NCBI GenBank assembly: GCA_964489885.1
Contig: CAZAZX010000013.1
Location: 1-32,989 of the forward strand
Direction: 5' to 3'
Length of the DNA stretch: 32,989 nucleotides
Origin: CAKOTZ01 sp964489885
GTDB lineage: Bacteria > Bacillota > Clostridia > TANB77 > CAG-508
Part shown: positions 6,961 through 15,290 of the stretch, piece after piece
How positions within the stretch are numbered: the stretch's first letter is position 1
How the letters are laid out: every line of letters starts with the position of its first letter
Translations under genes and position numbers: made by a program
Notes under the pieces: model-generated
Database searches by the model: none
The model's input: only the letters and a program-made list of their open reading frames with translations
What the model was told of the DNA's origin: nothing

Positions 6961-9765
6961 CTATTTTTTATTATTGGCATCTACTAATTTTTCATACATC
7001 TTCATTAGTTCTGCTACACAATCAGATTCAGTCATATTTCTCCAATCAAATCCATAAGCTTCCATAACAGCTTTATCATTCTCTTGATGTGCTTTTCGTA
7101 ATTCTGGTGGCATTCTTAATTCATCATATAATTCTGCTAAAGAGTTTTCTGGATATAGTTTTCTAGCATTAATTATATTTTTAGCTGTTTTTTCAATTTT
7201 TTCCTTTTGCTCTTTAATTATATTAGGAAATGGAAAATTATTATAAATAGCAGGAGAATATCTAATATCACTTTTTAATCTTCCACACACAACTTTGGTC
7301 CATGCCATGTGAACATTTGAGGTTAATATTCCAAAGTCATATATAGATATATTTGGAATTATACTACAAGCATTACTTGCTATTACATTAGCATCAATAA
7401 AACCTATTGGAATATATTTTCGGTTTTGCGAAGAATGTTCAGGTATAATTAAATATGTAGTTTTTGGTTGCCTGTTCTGGCAAAATAAATATGGATAAAT
7501 AGCCATTTTTTTAATTCTGTCAGCATTACTTTTTTCTCTTAAATTTTTGACTCTTAATAATCTTTCTTCTATTTCTTTTACACGTGGAATATCGCTAGGA
7601 TTTATTTTTTCAAACCAAAAGCAATAACGCGAATATTGTTCTGCTTTATCATGTAAAAATTCTCTTGCACCCATAAAAGGTCTAATATATTCTTTTAAGA
7701 TTGGGTATTTTTTTTCAAAATAATTCTTTTCTTCTGGAGATAGCAATAAGCCACCATCATCAGTAGGAGGACTTCCTGTTGTCATTTTAGGCATATTTTT
7801 TCTTGGAATATTGGTTCTATTTGTAATCCAGATATCAGTAACAGGCTGTAAATATGGGTTAATATGATTACATATTAATTTTTTATTATCACTATACAAT
7901 AATTTTTCTTTATTAGTTTTGATATTTGTAAAACCAACAATTACGCAGTGAACATTAGCTTTTTGACTTGCTTTGCTATCCCATATAAATGTAGTATAAG
8001 CAAATTGAATTTCGATATTTCTTTCTTCAACTAAATATCTCCAAAATGTAGGAACGCATTCTCCTTGACATACAGAATTTGTTGAAACGAAAGCAATATT
8101 AATTTTACCTGGTATAGTGTCTTGAATAAAATCACAAGATTTTCTATACCAACAAATTACGTAGTCTAATTTTGTTTCAATAGAACCTTTACCAAAAATA
8201 CTAGCCATATCTTCTTTTTGTGCATCATTTTTTAGATATTGTCCCACAAATGGTGGATTGCCCATTATATAATTCAACTCATTCTTATCAACCACATCAT
8301 TCCAGTCAATTCTCAAAGCATTTGCTTCGATTATGTTTGTATAGCTTTTTAATGGCAAGAAGTCCAAATTTATATGTAATATGTTTTCTGTTTCATGCAT
8401 CATTTGAGATTCTGCAATCCATAATGCTGTTTTTGCAACTGTTACTGCAAAATCATTTATTTCTATACCATAAAATTGACTAATAGAAACTTTTATCGGT
8501 GTAAATGTTTCATCTGCAAATCCTATTTGAGCTCCTTGATAGCTTTCTATTGCCTTATTTTCTAATCTTCTTAATGATAAATATGTTTCAGTTAAAAAAT
8601 TACCTGAACCACATGCTGGGTCTAAAAATTTTAGTTTAGATATTTTTTCTTGAAATGCAAATATTCTTTCCTTTCTTGTTTTTAAAACCTTTAATTCCAA
8701 TATTTCATCAAGCTCAGATTTTAAGTCATTTAAGAATAGTGGGTCAATAACTTTATGAATATTCTCTATTGATGTGTAATGCATTCCACCACTTCTTCTC
8801 GTTTCAGGGTTTAATGTGCTTTCGAAAACTGCTCCAAATATTGTTGGAGAAATATCACTCCAGTCAAAATCTTCACTTGCTTTAGTCAGTAATAATTCTT
8901 TTACTTTTTCGTTTAACATAGGAATTTCAATATCTTCATCTGCAAATAAACCTCCATTTACATAAGGAAACTGTGCTAAATCTTTTTTCATATATGGATC
9001 TCTATCTTCAATCTTGGTATCTAGTACTTTAAATAATTTAAGTAATGCTTCTCTCATGTCATCTGGTTCAAACTTTGATAAATAATCATGGAACATCTGA
9101 TGTTTTCCAAATAGTCCAGCATCTTCAGCATATAAACAAAAAACTAATCTAACACAAAGCATATTAAGACTTTTTAATGTTTCTTTGCTTTCTGGATTTA
9201 TATAGAGTGGTAATATTTCATCATATAATTTTCCAACCAATTCTCCAGCTTGAATAGATATTTCCATTTCTTTTTTTAGATTAACATTTTCGGTATCTAC
9301 AATGAATTGCAATCTATAATATTCTTTATCTAAATTTTCAAGTAAAATTTCTTCTGGTTCGCTATTTGGATTTTCCATATTGTAAATCAAGAATGATTTG
9401 AAATTACAAGTTATAACCCATTTAGGGTGTTTAGATAAAGGTAATTCTGCAATGTACTTTTTAGCTTGTTGAAAAGGATTCAATAATGAGCCATCAGATT
9501 GTCTAATACCTTTTCGTAAATCTTTATCAATACTTTTTTGTTCAATTAATATTTTAGTTGTTGGAATATAAGCATCTATAAAGCCAGTATTTTTATCAAT
9601 ATGTACTTGATCTTCAAATTCAATAAATTGTTCAGGTCTTTCTATACCATAAACTTGGTTTAATAATTGTAACCAAAATGTTTGACTTTGACCTTTTTCG
9701 TAGCCCTTTCCTTTCCAAAATTCTGAAAACTCTTTTGCTGCAACTTTTTGTTCCTTTTCTGTCAT
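6961..9765 (-). CDS. MmeI/YeeA-like type IIL (IIG) restriction-modification enzyme
   Basis: At 934 residues this has the length and order of single-chain MmeI-like enzymes. An N-terminal PD-(D/E)XK site (IDAY D64, then IEQKS E75/K77) would cut DNA. A helical spacer follows to about 375. The adenine methyltransferase core has motif I DPACGSGNF (382-390) and motif IV NPPF (503-506). A target-recognition region lies at about 640-850 and a C-terminal tail ends the protein. The start has GGGAGG 8 nt upstream. Such enzymes both cut and protect DNA using the same recognition domain, so they need no separate methylase. It is the largest cargo gene of the IME. All catalytic residues look intact. Whether it restricts as well as methylates cannot be read from sequence. 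Confidence 0.88.
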   Translation of the reverse strand: MTEKEQKVAAKEFSEFWKGKGYEKGQSQTFWLQLLNQVYGIERPEQFIEFEDQVHIDKNTGFIDAYIPTTKILIEQKSIDKDLRKGIRQSDGSLLNPFQQAKKYIAELPLSKHPKWVITCNFKSFLIYNMENPNSEPEEILLENLDKEYYRLQFIVDTENVNLKKEMEISIQAGELVGKLYDEILPLYINPESKETLKSLNMLCVRLVFCLYAEDAGLFGKHQMFHDYLSKFEPDDMREALLKLFKVLDTKIEDRDPYMKKDLAQFPYVNGGLFADEDIEIPMLNEKVKELLLTKASEDFDWSDISPTIFGAVFESTLNPETRRSGGMHYTSIENIHKVIDPLFLNDLKSELDEILELKVLKTRKERIFAFQEKISKLKFLDPACGSGNFLTETYLSLRRLENKAIESYQGAQIGFADETFTPIKVSISQFYGIEINDFAVTVAKTALWIAESQMMHETENILHINLDFLPLKSYTNIIEANALRIDWNDVVDKNELNYIMGNPPFVGQYLKNDAQKEDMASIFGKGSIETKLDYVICWYRKSCDFIQDTIPGKINIAFVSTNSVCQGECVPTFWRYLVEERNIEIQFAYTTFIWDSKASQKANVHCVIVGFTNIKTNKEKLLYSDNKKLICNHINPYLQPVTDIWITNRTNIPRKNMPKMTTGSPPTDDGGLLLSPEEKNYFEKKYPILKEYIRPFMGAREFLHDKAEQYSRYCFWFEKINPSDIPRVKEIEERLLRVKNLREKSNADRIKKMAIYPYLFCQNRQPKTTYLIIPEHSSQNRKYIPIGFIDANVIASNACSIIPNISIYDFGILTSNVHMAWTKVVCGRLKSDIRYSPAIYNNFPFPNIIKEQKEKIEKTAKNIINARKLYPENSLAELYDELRMPPELRKAHQENDKAVMEAYGFDWRNMTESDCVAELMKMYEKLVDANNKK

Positions 9766-9871
9766 GTTAAACCTCCCAAAAACCTTATCTTGTAATCTAT
9801 ATTAGAAAATCAATTTTAAACTCGATAATTCTTCATACATAATACCATAATTTATGCTATTTTTCCATACA

Positions 9872-9932
9872 AAAACAAATATTTCAAAATATTGAGATTT
9901 ATATTGAATATTTGTTTTAAAATCAGTATAAT
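9872..9932 (+). promoter_or_regulatory. Promoter of mazG with overlapping inverted repeat
   Basis: TTGAAT (9904-9909) and TATAAT (9927-9932) are 17 bp apart. A 12-bp perfect inverted repeat, AAAACAAATATT / AATATTTGTTTT (9872-9883, 9907-9918), overlaps the -35 box and could be an operator. The 263-nt gap also separates the divergent RM gene. Confidence 0.6.
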
Positions 9933-10028
9933 AAAAAATATATTCAAAGATAAAATTACAAAATAAAACAGCAGAATTTTATTTTAATCTTAAATGGAAT
10001 AAGGAATATTGGTAAAGGATGATTTAAA

Positions 10029-10340
10029 ATGAAAGATATTCAGGAAAGAATTAATGATATGATAAAAAAATATGATTTAGAAGCTTCACTAGAAATAAAA
10101 TTTATTGATTTAGTTTCAGAAATTGGGGAGCTAGGAAAAGAAATATTAAAAGGAAATGATTATGGAAAAAAAGATTTTCGTAAAAGTGATAATATTGAAT
10201 CGGAAATTGGTGATGTGTTTTTTTCATTAATATGTGTTGCTAATGGATTAAATATAAATTTGGAAGATTCTTTGGAAATTGTTTTGGAGAAATACGATAA
10301 AAGATTTTTGAATAAAGGTGATATTGGATCTGGTAAATAA
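10029..10340 (+). CDS. MazG-like nucleotide pyrophosphohydrolase
   Basis: A 103-residue all-alpha protein. The metal site of the MazG/dUTPase-like fold is complete: E31-x2-E34 (EIGELGKE) and E59-x2-D62 (ESEIGDVFFSL). The family splits (d)NTPs or related nucleotides into monophosphates and pyrophosphate. A NUDIX hydrolase gene follows on the same strand within 30 nt, and a promoter with an inverted repeat lies upstream. This looks like a two-gene nucleotide-hydrolase cassette carried by the IME. House-cleaning and anti-phage roles are both possible; the substrate is unknown. Confidence 0.85.
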   Translation: MKDIQERINDMIKKYDLEASLEIKFIDLVSEIGELGKEILKGNDYGKKDFRKSDNIESEIGDVFFSLICVANGLNINLEDSLEIVLEKYDKRFLNKGDIGSGK

Positions 10341-10370
10341 GATTTTAATATGAATAAGGAGAATTTTAAT

Positions 10371-10865
10371 ATGGAAATGGTTGAAAAGTATGATAATAAA
10401 AGAATGCCACTTAATAAGATAGAAGAAAGATATAATATAATTCCAAACGAATACAAACAGAGTGTTCATATATGGATTATGAATAAAAACGGAGAATTTC
10501 TAATTCAGAAAAGAAGTCCAAATAAAAAATCATATCCTAATATGTGGTCAATTACAGGAGGAGCAACAGAAATTGGAGAAATAACTTTACAAACTGTTAT
10601 ACGAGAATGTAAAGAAGAACTTTCTATTGATGTTAATGTTAATAATTTGGAATTGATAATGACTTTAAAAGTTAGACACGACTTTACGGATATATGGTTA
10701 TTGAAGCAAGATATAGATATTGAAAATATAGTATTACAAAAAGAAGAATTAACTGAAGTAAAATGGATTACAGTAGAGGATTTGAAAACAATGATAGATA
10801 AAAAGCAATTAGCTCCCAATATTGCATTTTATTTTGAATTTCTGGAAAAATTATGGAAATTATAA
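10371..10865 (+). CDS. NUDIX hydrolase
   Basis: A 164-residue protein with a nearly complete Nudix box: G64-x5-E70-x7-R78-E79-x-x-E82-E83, with Ser85 replacing the usual Gly. The stretch before it (QSVHIWIMNKNGEFLIQKRS, then MWSITGG) resembles the IPP isomerase / ADP-ribose-like Nudix branch. The ATG at 10371 fits AAGGAG at 10356-10361; an in-frame ATG at 10350 has no ribosome site of its own. It follows mazG directly, so the two probably act on related nucleotide substrates. About 140 nt without a gene follow, ending in the TATAAT (10965-10970) of the toxin-antitoxin pair. Confidence 0.88.
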   Translation: MEMVEKYDNKRMPLNKIEERYNIIPNEYKQSVHIWIMNKNGEFLIQKRSPNKKSYPNMWSITGGATEIGEITLQTVIRECKEELSIDVNVNNLELIMTLKVRHDFTDIWLLKQDIDIENIVLQKEELTEVKWITVEDLKTMIDKKQLAPNIAFYFEFLEKLWKL

Positions 10866-11003
10866 GAAAACCATTTAAAATCAATGATAAATATATAGAG
10901 TTAATAGCATATGAATAAAAATAAAAAATAGTATAAACAACTATTAAAAAACTAAAAAAAATGCTATAATATTATTTAAGAAATTATGAGAGGAGTGTTT
11001 CGG

Positions 11004-11255
11004 ATGAGTGATGAAAAAAGACAATTACACAATACCATAGATACAATTCCTGAAGAATGGACAGCTAAAATCATAGAATATATTGAATTTCTAAAATTTG
11101 CTTCAAACGATTTTGGTGCACCAGATAGTATAACTATAAAAAGCAAACAAGATTTGATTGACAAAATTAATGCTGGAATAGAAGATACTGAAAAAGGAAA
11201 TGTTGTTTCATTTGAAAAAGCATTTGAAGAAGTTGAAAAAATTATTGAAGGGTAG
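11004..11255 (+). CDS. Antitoxin of a RelE/ParE-type pair
   Basis: The 83-residue acidic protein (IPEEWTAKIIEYIEFLKF, and C-terminal VSFEKAFEEVEKIIEG) lies 11 nt upstream of a RelE/ParE toxin gene. Antitoxins of this kind bind the toxin with their C-terminal helix and repress the operon. The fold was not assigned with certainty. The start has GAGGAG 9 nt upstream; the open frame extends further 5' without a better site. TATAAT (10965-10970) may be the -10 box. Confidence 0.75.
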   Translation: MSDEKRQLHNTIDTIPEEWTAKIIEYIEFLKFASNDFGAPDSITIKSKQDLIDKINAGIEDTEKGNVVSFEKAFEEVEKIIEG

Positions 11256-11266
11256 GAGAAATTAAT

Positions 11267-11584
11267 TTGACTAAATATAAAATAAAATTCTCTACAATAG
11301 CTCGTGACGACTTAAAAGAACTAGGATATTATATAAAGGAACAACTAAAAGAACCTATTACAGCTAAAAGATATATTACTTCAATGAAAAATGAAATTAA
11401 AAGTTTAGAATATTTTCCAATGAAATACCCACAAATCCTTGAAAAAGGTATTAAACATTCTAATACAAGGAAGCTTATTTTTAAGAATTTTATAATAGTT
11501 TATAGTATTTATGAAGATAAAAATACAGTTATAATAGATAGAATATTGTATAGTGGTTCGAATTGGCAAACACTATTACATTAG
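11267..11584 (+). CDS. RelE/ParE-family toxin
   Basis: The 105-residue basic protein has the ParE pattern: FSTIARDDLKELGYYIKEQL helices, then LEYFPMKYP, RKLIFKNFIIVYSI and VIIDRILYSGSNW strands. Family members poison gyrase (ParE) or cleave mRNA on the ribosome (RelE); which applies here cannot be told. The start is TTG behind AGGAGA, 11 nt after the antitoxin stop, as usual for coupled pairs. Within an IME, the pair probably stabilises the element. Confidence 0.88.
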   Translation: MTKYKIKFSTIARDDLKELGYYIKEQLKEPITAKRYITSMKNEIKSLEYFPMKYPQILEKGIKHSNTRKLIFKNFIIVYSIYEDKNTVIIDRILYSGSNWQTLLH

Positions 11585-11621
11585 TGTCCATAGCTTTTAT
11601 GTTATGTAATTCATTAATTAC

Positions 11622-11659
11622 GGAGAAAATCTGAAATATTGATTTTCTCCTCTTTTTTT
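11622..11659 (+). terminator. Terminator of the toxin-antitoxin operon
   Basis: A perfect 10-bp stem (GGAGAAAATC / GATTTTCTCC) is followed by TCTTTTTTT. Confidence 0.9.
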
Positions 11660-11663
11660 AAAC

Positions 11664-12764
11664 TTATGTACTTTTTAGCCACTCCGTTAATTCTTTTGAT
11701 GAAATATTACCATTGTTAAATTCCCTAACCTTTTCTTTTGCAAGCATTTTCCAATGTTCAAATTCCTGTTTTACAGCTTTATCTTCAGAACGTTTGGCAT
11801 ACATTAATTTCTTTTGATATGTTTTTCTGTAAAGTGCTAAACAAGGATTATCTTTTTGTTTCTTTTTATATGATTTTTGAATACCTGTGTCTTTACAAAG
11901 TGCTTCATTTTCATAATAAGTAATTCTACAATATTTTTCAGGCGATTTTTTATAAGAAATAAAGTACTTACCACAATTTTTACATACACCAATAGAAACA
12001 TTAGGATTTGTAGCTATTTCATTTAAAGATAAATATATTAAATTTGAAAGGCATTTGCTATTATATATATTGCTTTCACTTGGATTAATAATTCTATCAT
12101 TTATTTTTTCTTTTACACTTTCAGGTGTAATATGAGAAGCAACAATTTTATTTGTTTTATATGCATAATTTATATTATAATAAACATTTATGTTTGTTGT
12201 ATATTTAAACAAATTCTTTCTGATTGAATATGAAATAAACTTAGTAATATACGGCAAATCTTTATATTTGTCTTGCTTTTTTAGATTGTATGTATAATTA
12301 ACACAAAGTTTTATTGTATCTTGTAGTTCTCTCAATTTTAATTTTGATTCATTATATACTTTTTCATAATTCTTTTTAAAATCCTGTTCTGACTTAAAAA
12401 AAATAGATTTTGGAACATCACTATAAAATCCTTCTAATAAACTCATTCCATAAAAGCAAAAGAATGTAAGATATGCATTTTCAAATAAAGAAAAATCAGC
12501 ATTTATAAAGTTTATTAAAAACATACCATAGTTTTCTTCAAATGGATATAATATATCTGATGAACTATAATATATATTTTTTTCTTCATTAAACTCATGA
12601 GAATAACCTTCCAACAGCTTTATAGAATTATATTTATTGCTTTTATCTTTAATAAATTTTGTCTTACACATTTCTACTTTAGTAATGTAATATTCTTTTT
12701 TGTATTTTTTATCAAACCAAATATAAAATCCGTTTTTCTGTGAGAAATTAAATTCATTTAACAT
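11664..12764 (-). CDS. DUF6076 domain-containing protein with C-terminal zinc ribbon
   Basis: A 366-residue protein resembling the DUF6076 family seen beside integrases in clostridial elements. The N-terminal two thirds is Lys/Asn/Tyr-rich without a known motif. The C-terminal part has a metal-binding cluster (CKNCGKYFI: C261, C264; YCR C279; C290) followed by a basic helical tail. No function is established. The start has AAAGGA about 9 nt upstream. It runs opposite to the excisionase-integrase pair and may use promoter elements in the shared 304-nt gap. Confidence 0.7.
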   Translation of the reverse strand: MLNEFNFSQKNGFYIWFDKKYKKEYYITKVEMCKTKFIKDKSNKYNSIKLLEGYSHEFNEEKNIYYSSSDILYPFEENYGMFLINFINADFSLFENAYLTFFCFYGMSLLEGFYSDVPKSIFFKSEQDFKKNYEKVYNESKLKLRELQDTIKLCVNYTYNLKKQDKYKDLPYITKFISYSIRKNLFKYTTNINVYYNINYAYKTNKIVASHITPESVKEKINDRIINPSESNIYNSKCLSNLIYLSLNEIATNPNVSIGVCKNCGKYFISYKKSPEKYCRITYYENEALCKDTGIQKSYKKKQKDNPCLALYRKTYQKKLMYAKRSEDKAVKQEFEHWKMLAKEKVREFNNGNISSKELTEWLKST

Positions 12765-12802
12765 TATTTATCAATCCTTTTTGTATTTTTTATAGTTTAT
12801 TA

Positions 12803-12839
12803 TTGACTTACTATCTAAAACTGATATAATAATTATCAG
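12803..12839 (+). promoter_or_regulatory. Candidate promoter of the excisionase-integrase pair
   Basis: TTGACT (12803-12808) and TATAAT (12825-12830) are 16 bp apart. A palindrome, CTGATA...TATCAG (12821-12839), sits on the -10 box and could be an operator. The leader to the excisionase would be about 230 nt and contains no convincing gene. Confidence 0.6.
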
Positions 12840-13068
12840 CACAATAAAGTATAATTACTTAAATTGCTAACATTTTATCATTTTTTTATAAAAAACACAA
12901 TATTATTCTAAAAAGAGATTGCATATAATAGTTGGTATTACTGGATTAGAAGATTTTATAAAAAACATAAAATTTTTTTATATTTTGACTGAACTTTTGG
13001 GCTTCAACTGTACAAATAACTAGGAGGAGTTTAATACCTTTTAATATTTCAGAAAGGAGACCAAAAGT

Positions 13069-13269
13069 ATGAGAAAATCAAATTATGAAAAGCCTATGTT
13101 AGTAATTTATACCACAGATGATGTTTGCAAAATGTTTCACTTAGGTAAAGTAAAATGCTTAGAATTATTCCGTAGAGATGATTTCCCTGCACAGAAATAT
13201 GGCAGAGGCTACGGAGTTGAAGCAGAAGCTTTAAAGAAGTATATGAGCACAAGACATATACTATCATAA
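13069..13269 (+). CDS. xis: Excisionase-type helix-turn-helix protein
   Basis: A 66-residue winged-helix protein of the MerR/HTH_17 excisionase type: YTTDDVCKMFHLGKVKCLELF, then FPAQKYGRGYGVEAEALKKYM. These small proteins bend the attachment sites and steer the integrase toward excision. AGAAAGGAGA lies 9 nt before the ATG. The integrase gene follows 55 nt later on the same strand, the usual arrangement. Confidence 0.85.
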   Translation: MRKSNYEKPMLVIYTTDDVCKMFHLGKVKCLELFRRDDFPAQKYGRGYGVEAEALKKYMSTRHILS

Positions 13270-13324
13270 CTTTTTAAAGTCCAAGCATATTCTCTATGAA
13301 AATATTTAAGTGAAGGAGAAAAGC

Positions 13325-14779
13325 ATGAAAAAGAAACATTATAAAGAAGGTGTGGATTATACTATTCATGAATACAAAAGAAAGAAAAAAAGAATATCAA
13401 CTAAAGCTATCTGTCCTATTTGCTCAGAATGTAAAAATAGAAGAATATGCTTGAACAGAAAAAGCAAAGAAACAATGGACAGATGTAACAAATGTAAAAA
13501 CTGCGAAGATGCAGAAAATTGTGATAAGTTTTATATCTATAACGAGTACAGAGCAGAAATTTTAAGACTTGGAACAAATCCAAACAATGGCAAATCTATA
13601 AGACAGCAACTAACAGGAACTAATAAGGATGAATTGGGAAAAAGAGTAATAGCTCAAATAATTAAGAATCAAGAAGAAGGTATTCAAGAAAAAGCATATA
13701 AACCTAATGAAGATTCTATAATTACTATAGCTAAAGAAATTGAAGAACAAAAATATAAAGACAGAATTACAAAAGGTGCAGGTTATAATAGAAATATGCA
13801 AACTATAAAAGCAATAAGTTGTTATAATTTTGCGCTAAAACCAATTCAGTATGTTACAAGAGGAGAAATTGAAAAATTTTTAGAGAGTGAAAGAGAAAAA
13901 GCTAATTCTACTATTGGAAAAGAATATAGAATTATAAAAAAAGTCTTTGAAAAAGCATATTCTAAAAAACTCATAAATGAAAATTACTTTACTGGATATG
14001 AAGCTATCAAAAAACCCATAAGTTATAAAGAAAACAAAGATGTAAAAGCATTTACTATATTTGAACAATGTAAATTTATATCTTATGTGAAAACCAATCC
14101 ATCAAAATACAATAATATTTTATTATTATCACTTTTTACAGGAATGCGAATCGGAGAAGTTTTAGCATTAAAAGTTCAAGATATAGATATTGATTTAAAC
14201 TATATATCTATAAATCAAACTATGACTAAAGATAAATATGATAAAGTAGTCATTGGAAATACTCCTAAAACCAAAAGTGGAAAAAGAAAAATTAAAGTAT
14301 TATCACAAGCAAAGCCAATTTTAGAAAGTGCATTAAAAGAGATGAAACCAAACAAAGATAATCTATTATTTATAAGAGATGATAATAAATATTATGAAGA
14401 TGGACAAGTTAATTCAGCTTTTAAAAGAATATGTATGAATGCTGGAATACGAGTTATAGATACAAAGCATAAAAAATATTCCGATAACAAAGGAATTTAC
14501 TATGTTAATCAAAAAACATCAGATGTAAATACACATATGCTTAGACATTCTTTTGCAACAAGAGGAATTGAAGCTGGTATGAAAAGCATAGTTCTAAAAG
14601 ATATTCTAGGGCATTCAGATATTCAAACTACACTAAATATATATGGAGATGTATTTAGCTATTATCAAAGCTCAGAAAGTGAAAAAGCTGAAAAATATTT
14701 AGAAGAACAAATGAATAAATACGAAGAAAAATTTAAATTAAATGAACAAAATTCAGGAGAAAAAGTAATGAATTTTTAG
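13325..14779 (+). CDS. int: Tyrosine site-specific integrase with cysteine-rich N-terminus
   Basis: The 484-residue enzyme would integrate and excise the element. Catalytic residues are present: R275 (TGMRIGEVL), H404 and R407 (HMLRHSF), H430 (LGHSDI) and Y440 (LNIYGDVF). A core-binding SAM-like domain lies at about 130-230. Unusually, residues 30-66 hold eight cysteines in two copies of one spacing, CxxCxxCx5C (C30/33/36/42 and C54/57/60/66), ahead of the arm-binding region. A metal-binding site, zinc or Fe-S, is likely. The ATG at 13325 follows AAGGAG by 6-7 nt. It is the last gene of the IME. Confidence 0.93.
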   Translation: MKKKHYKEGVDYTIHEYKRKKKRISTKAICPICSECKNRRICLNRKSKETMDRCNKCKNCEDAENCDKFYIYNEYRAEILRLGTNPNNGKSIRQQLTGTNKDELGKRVIAQIIKNQEEGIQEKAYKPNEDSIITIAKEIEEQKYKDRITKGAGYNRNMQTIKAISCYNFALKPIQYVTRGEIEKFLESEREKANSTIGKEYRIIKKVFEKAYSKKLINENYFTGYEAIKKPISYKENKDVKAFTIFEQCKFISYVKTNPSKYNNILLLSLFTGMRIGEVLALKVQDIDIDLNYISINQTMTKDKYDKVVIGNTPKTKSGKRKIKVLSQAKPILESALKEMKPNKDNLLFIRDDNKYYEDGQVNSAFKRICMNAGIRVIDTKHKKYSDNKGIYYVNQKTSDVNTHMLRHSFATRGIEAGMKSIVLKDILGHSDIQTTLNIYGDVFSYYQSSESEKAEKYLEEQMNKYEEKFKLNEQNSGEKVMNF

Positions 14780-14812
14780 AAAGTATAGTGATTTTGAAAA
14801 GAATAAAATAAT

Positions 14813-14831
14813 TTCCTAACAACGTTAGGAA
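14813..14831. repeat. Inverted TTCCTAAC-AAC-GTTAGGAA at the right edge of the IME
   Basis: An 8-bp perfect inverted repeat with a 3-nt spacer begins 33 nt after the integrase stop. The same octamer occurs twice at the left edge of the element. An integrase core or arm site is the likely role. Confidence 0.6.
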
Positions 14832-14843
14832 AAAAGCACAAAT

Positions 14844-14861
14844 CTCAAAATACTTTGAATA
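14844..14861 (-). repeat. Inverted copy of the left-edge 18-mer
   Basis: Read on the - strand this is TATTCAAAGTATTTTGAG, identical at 17 of 18 positions to 2906-2923. It lies just outside the GTTAGGAA pair on this side, as the other copy does on the left side. Confidence 0.55.
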
Positions 14862-14981
14862 TAAGGAATTGATGGCAAAAAAATTAAGCCATCTGCACCA
14901 ATGATGGATTTGCTCGAACTCGTGGGAAACATTGATACAAGCGAGTTTTAACAAATCAAAATTTGATATTATATCATTTAT

Positions 14982-15009
14982 AAAAGTCGATTTACATCGG
15001 CTTATTTTG
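14982..15009 (+). terminator. Weak terminator right of the element
   Basis: The stem GTCGAT / ATCGGC (one wobble pair) with loop TTAC is followed by TTATTTT. Between it and the integrase lie two more short hairpins (GATGGC/GCCATC, AACTCG/CGAGTT) but no gene. Confidence 0.45.
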
Positions 15010-15159
15010 TTTCATATCAATTGTAACACTACATTTTTCTAATTTTTTATAATTTTCTAAAAATAGTAAACTGTAAAAGTAACTTCTAAATACAGTATAT
15101 AAATATGGATATAACCTTTACACAAAGTAATACCATATCAAAATATTGAAAAGTAGTAT

Positions 15160-15188
15160 TTGACAAGATAAATAAAAAAATATATAAT
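15160..15188 (+). promoter_or_regulatory. Consensus sigma-A promoter of a small RNA
   Basis: TTGACA (15160-15165) and TATAAT (15183-15188) match consensus exactly with a 17-bp spacer. Transcription would begin near 15195, and the only thing in range is a hairpin-rich stretch ending in a terminator, with no ribosome site. Confidence 0.85.
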
Positions 15189-15194
15189 AAATGT

Positions 15195-15290
15195 AGAAAA
15201 CGAATAACCGCAGTGAATGCGGTTACCACTAAACATAGTATAACAACACATTCGCAATATTGGCATAGTACAGAATGTGTTGTTATTTTT
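15195..15290 (+). ncRNA. Candidate type I antitoxin RNA (about 95 nt)
   Basis: From the consensus promoter the transcript would hold a 5' hairpin (AACCGC/GCGGTT, 15206-15223), a single-stranded ACCACTAAAC segment, and a perfect 14-bp terminator stem (15240-15253 with 15273-15286) followed by TTTTTATT. It contains no credible reading frame. It is convergent with, and overlaps the 3' end of, the mRNA of a 37-residue hydrophobic peptide, as in Fst/par-type and other type I systems. Its role as antitoxin is inferred from this layout. Confidence 0.7.

Larger units (their letters stand above)
2980..14831. mobile_element. Integrated mobilizable element (IME) with defence cargo, about 12 kb
   Basis: The element runs from a RepA_N-type initiator through a candidate oriT, MobC and relaxase to cargo genes, and ends with excisionase and tyrosine integrase. 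No coupling protein, VirB4 ATPase or other type IV secretion gene is visible, so it should depend on a helper for transfer. The limits are approximate. GTTAGGAA occurs twice at the left edge (2980-2987, 2993-3000) and as an inverted pair at the right edge (14813-14831), but no long direct repeat marks attL and attR. Cargo is a type IIL-like RM gene, HNH, MazG-NUDIX, a ParE-type TA and a DUF6076 gene. Confidence 0.75.

Noticed and set aside
8220..8483. 87-codon + strand frame inside the RM gene
   Set aside because: It is an out-of-phase shadow of the long, motif-rich methyltransferase frame and has no ribosome site.
14864..14951. Short frame after the integrase reading KPSAPMMDLLELVGNIDTSEF, possibly the tail of a gene hit by the IME
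   Set aside because: Only about 29 codons after a stop, no matching gene start at the left edge of the element, and the stretch is better described by two hairpins. Kept only as a possibility for attB mapping.
15066..15085. TGTAAAAGTAA similar to the IS30 terminal sequence
   Set aside because: An 11-bp A/T-rich match with no IS coding remnant around it; chance is the simplest explanation.
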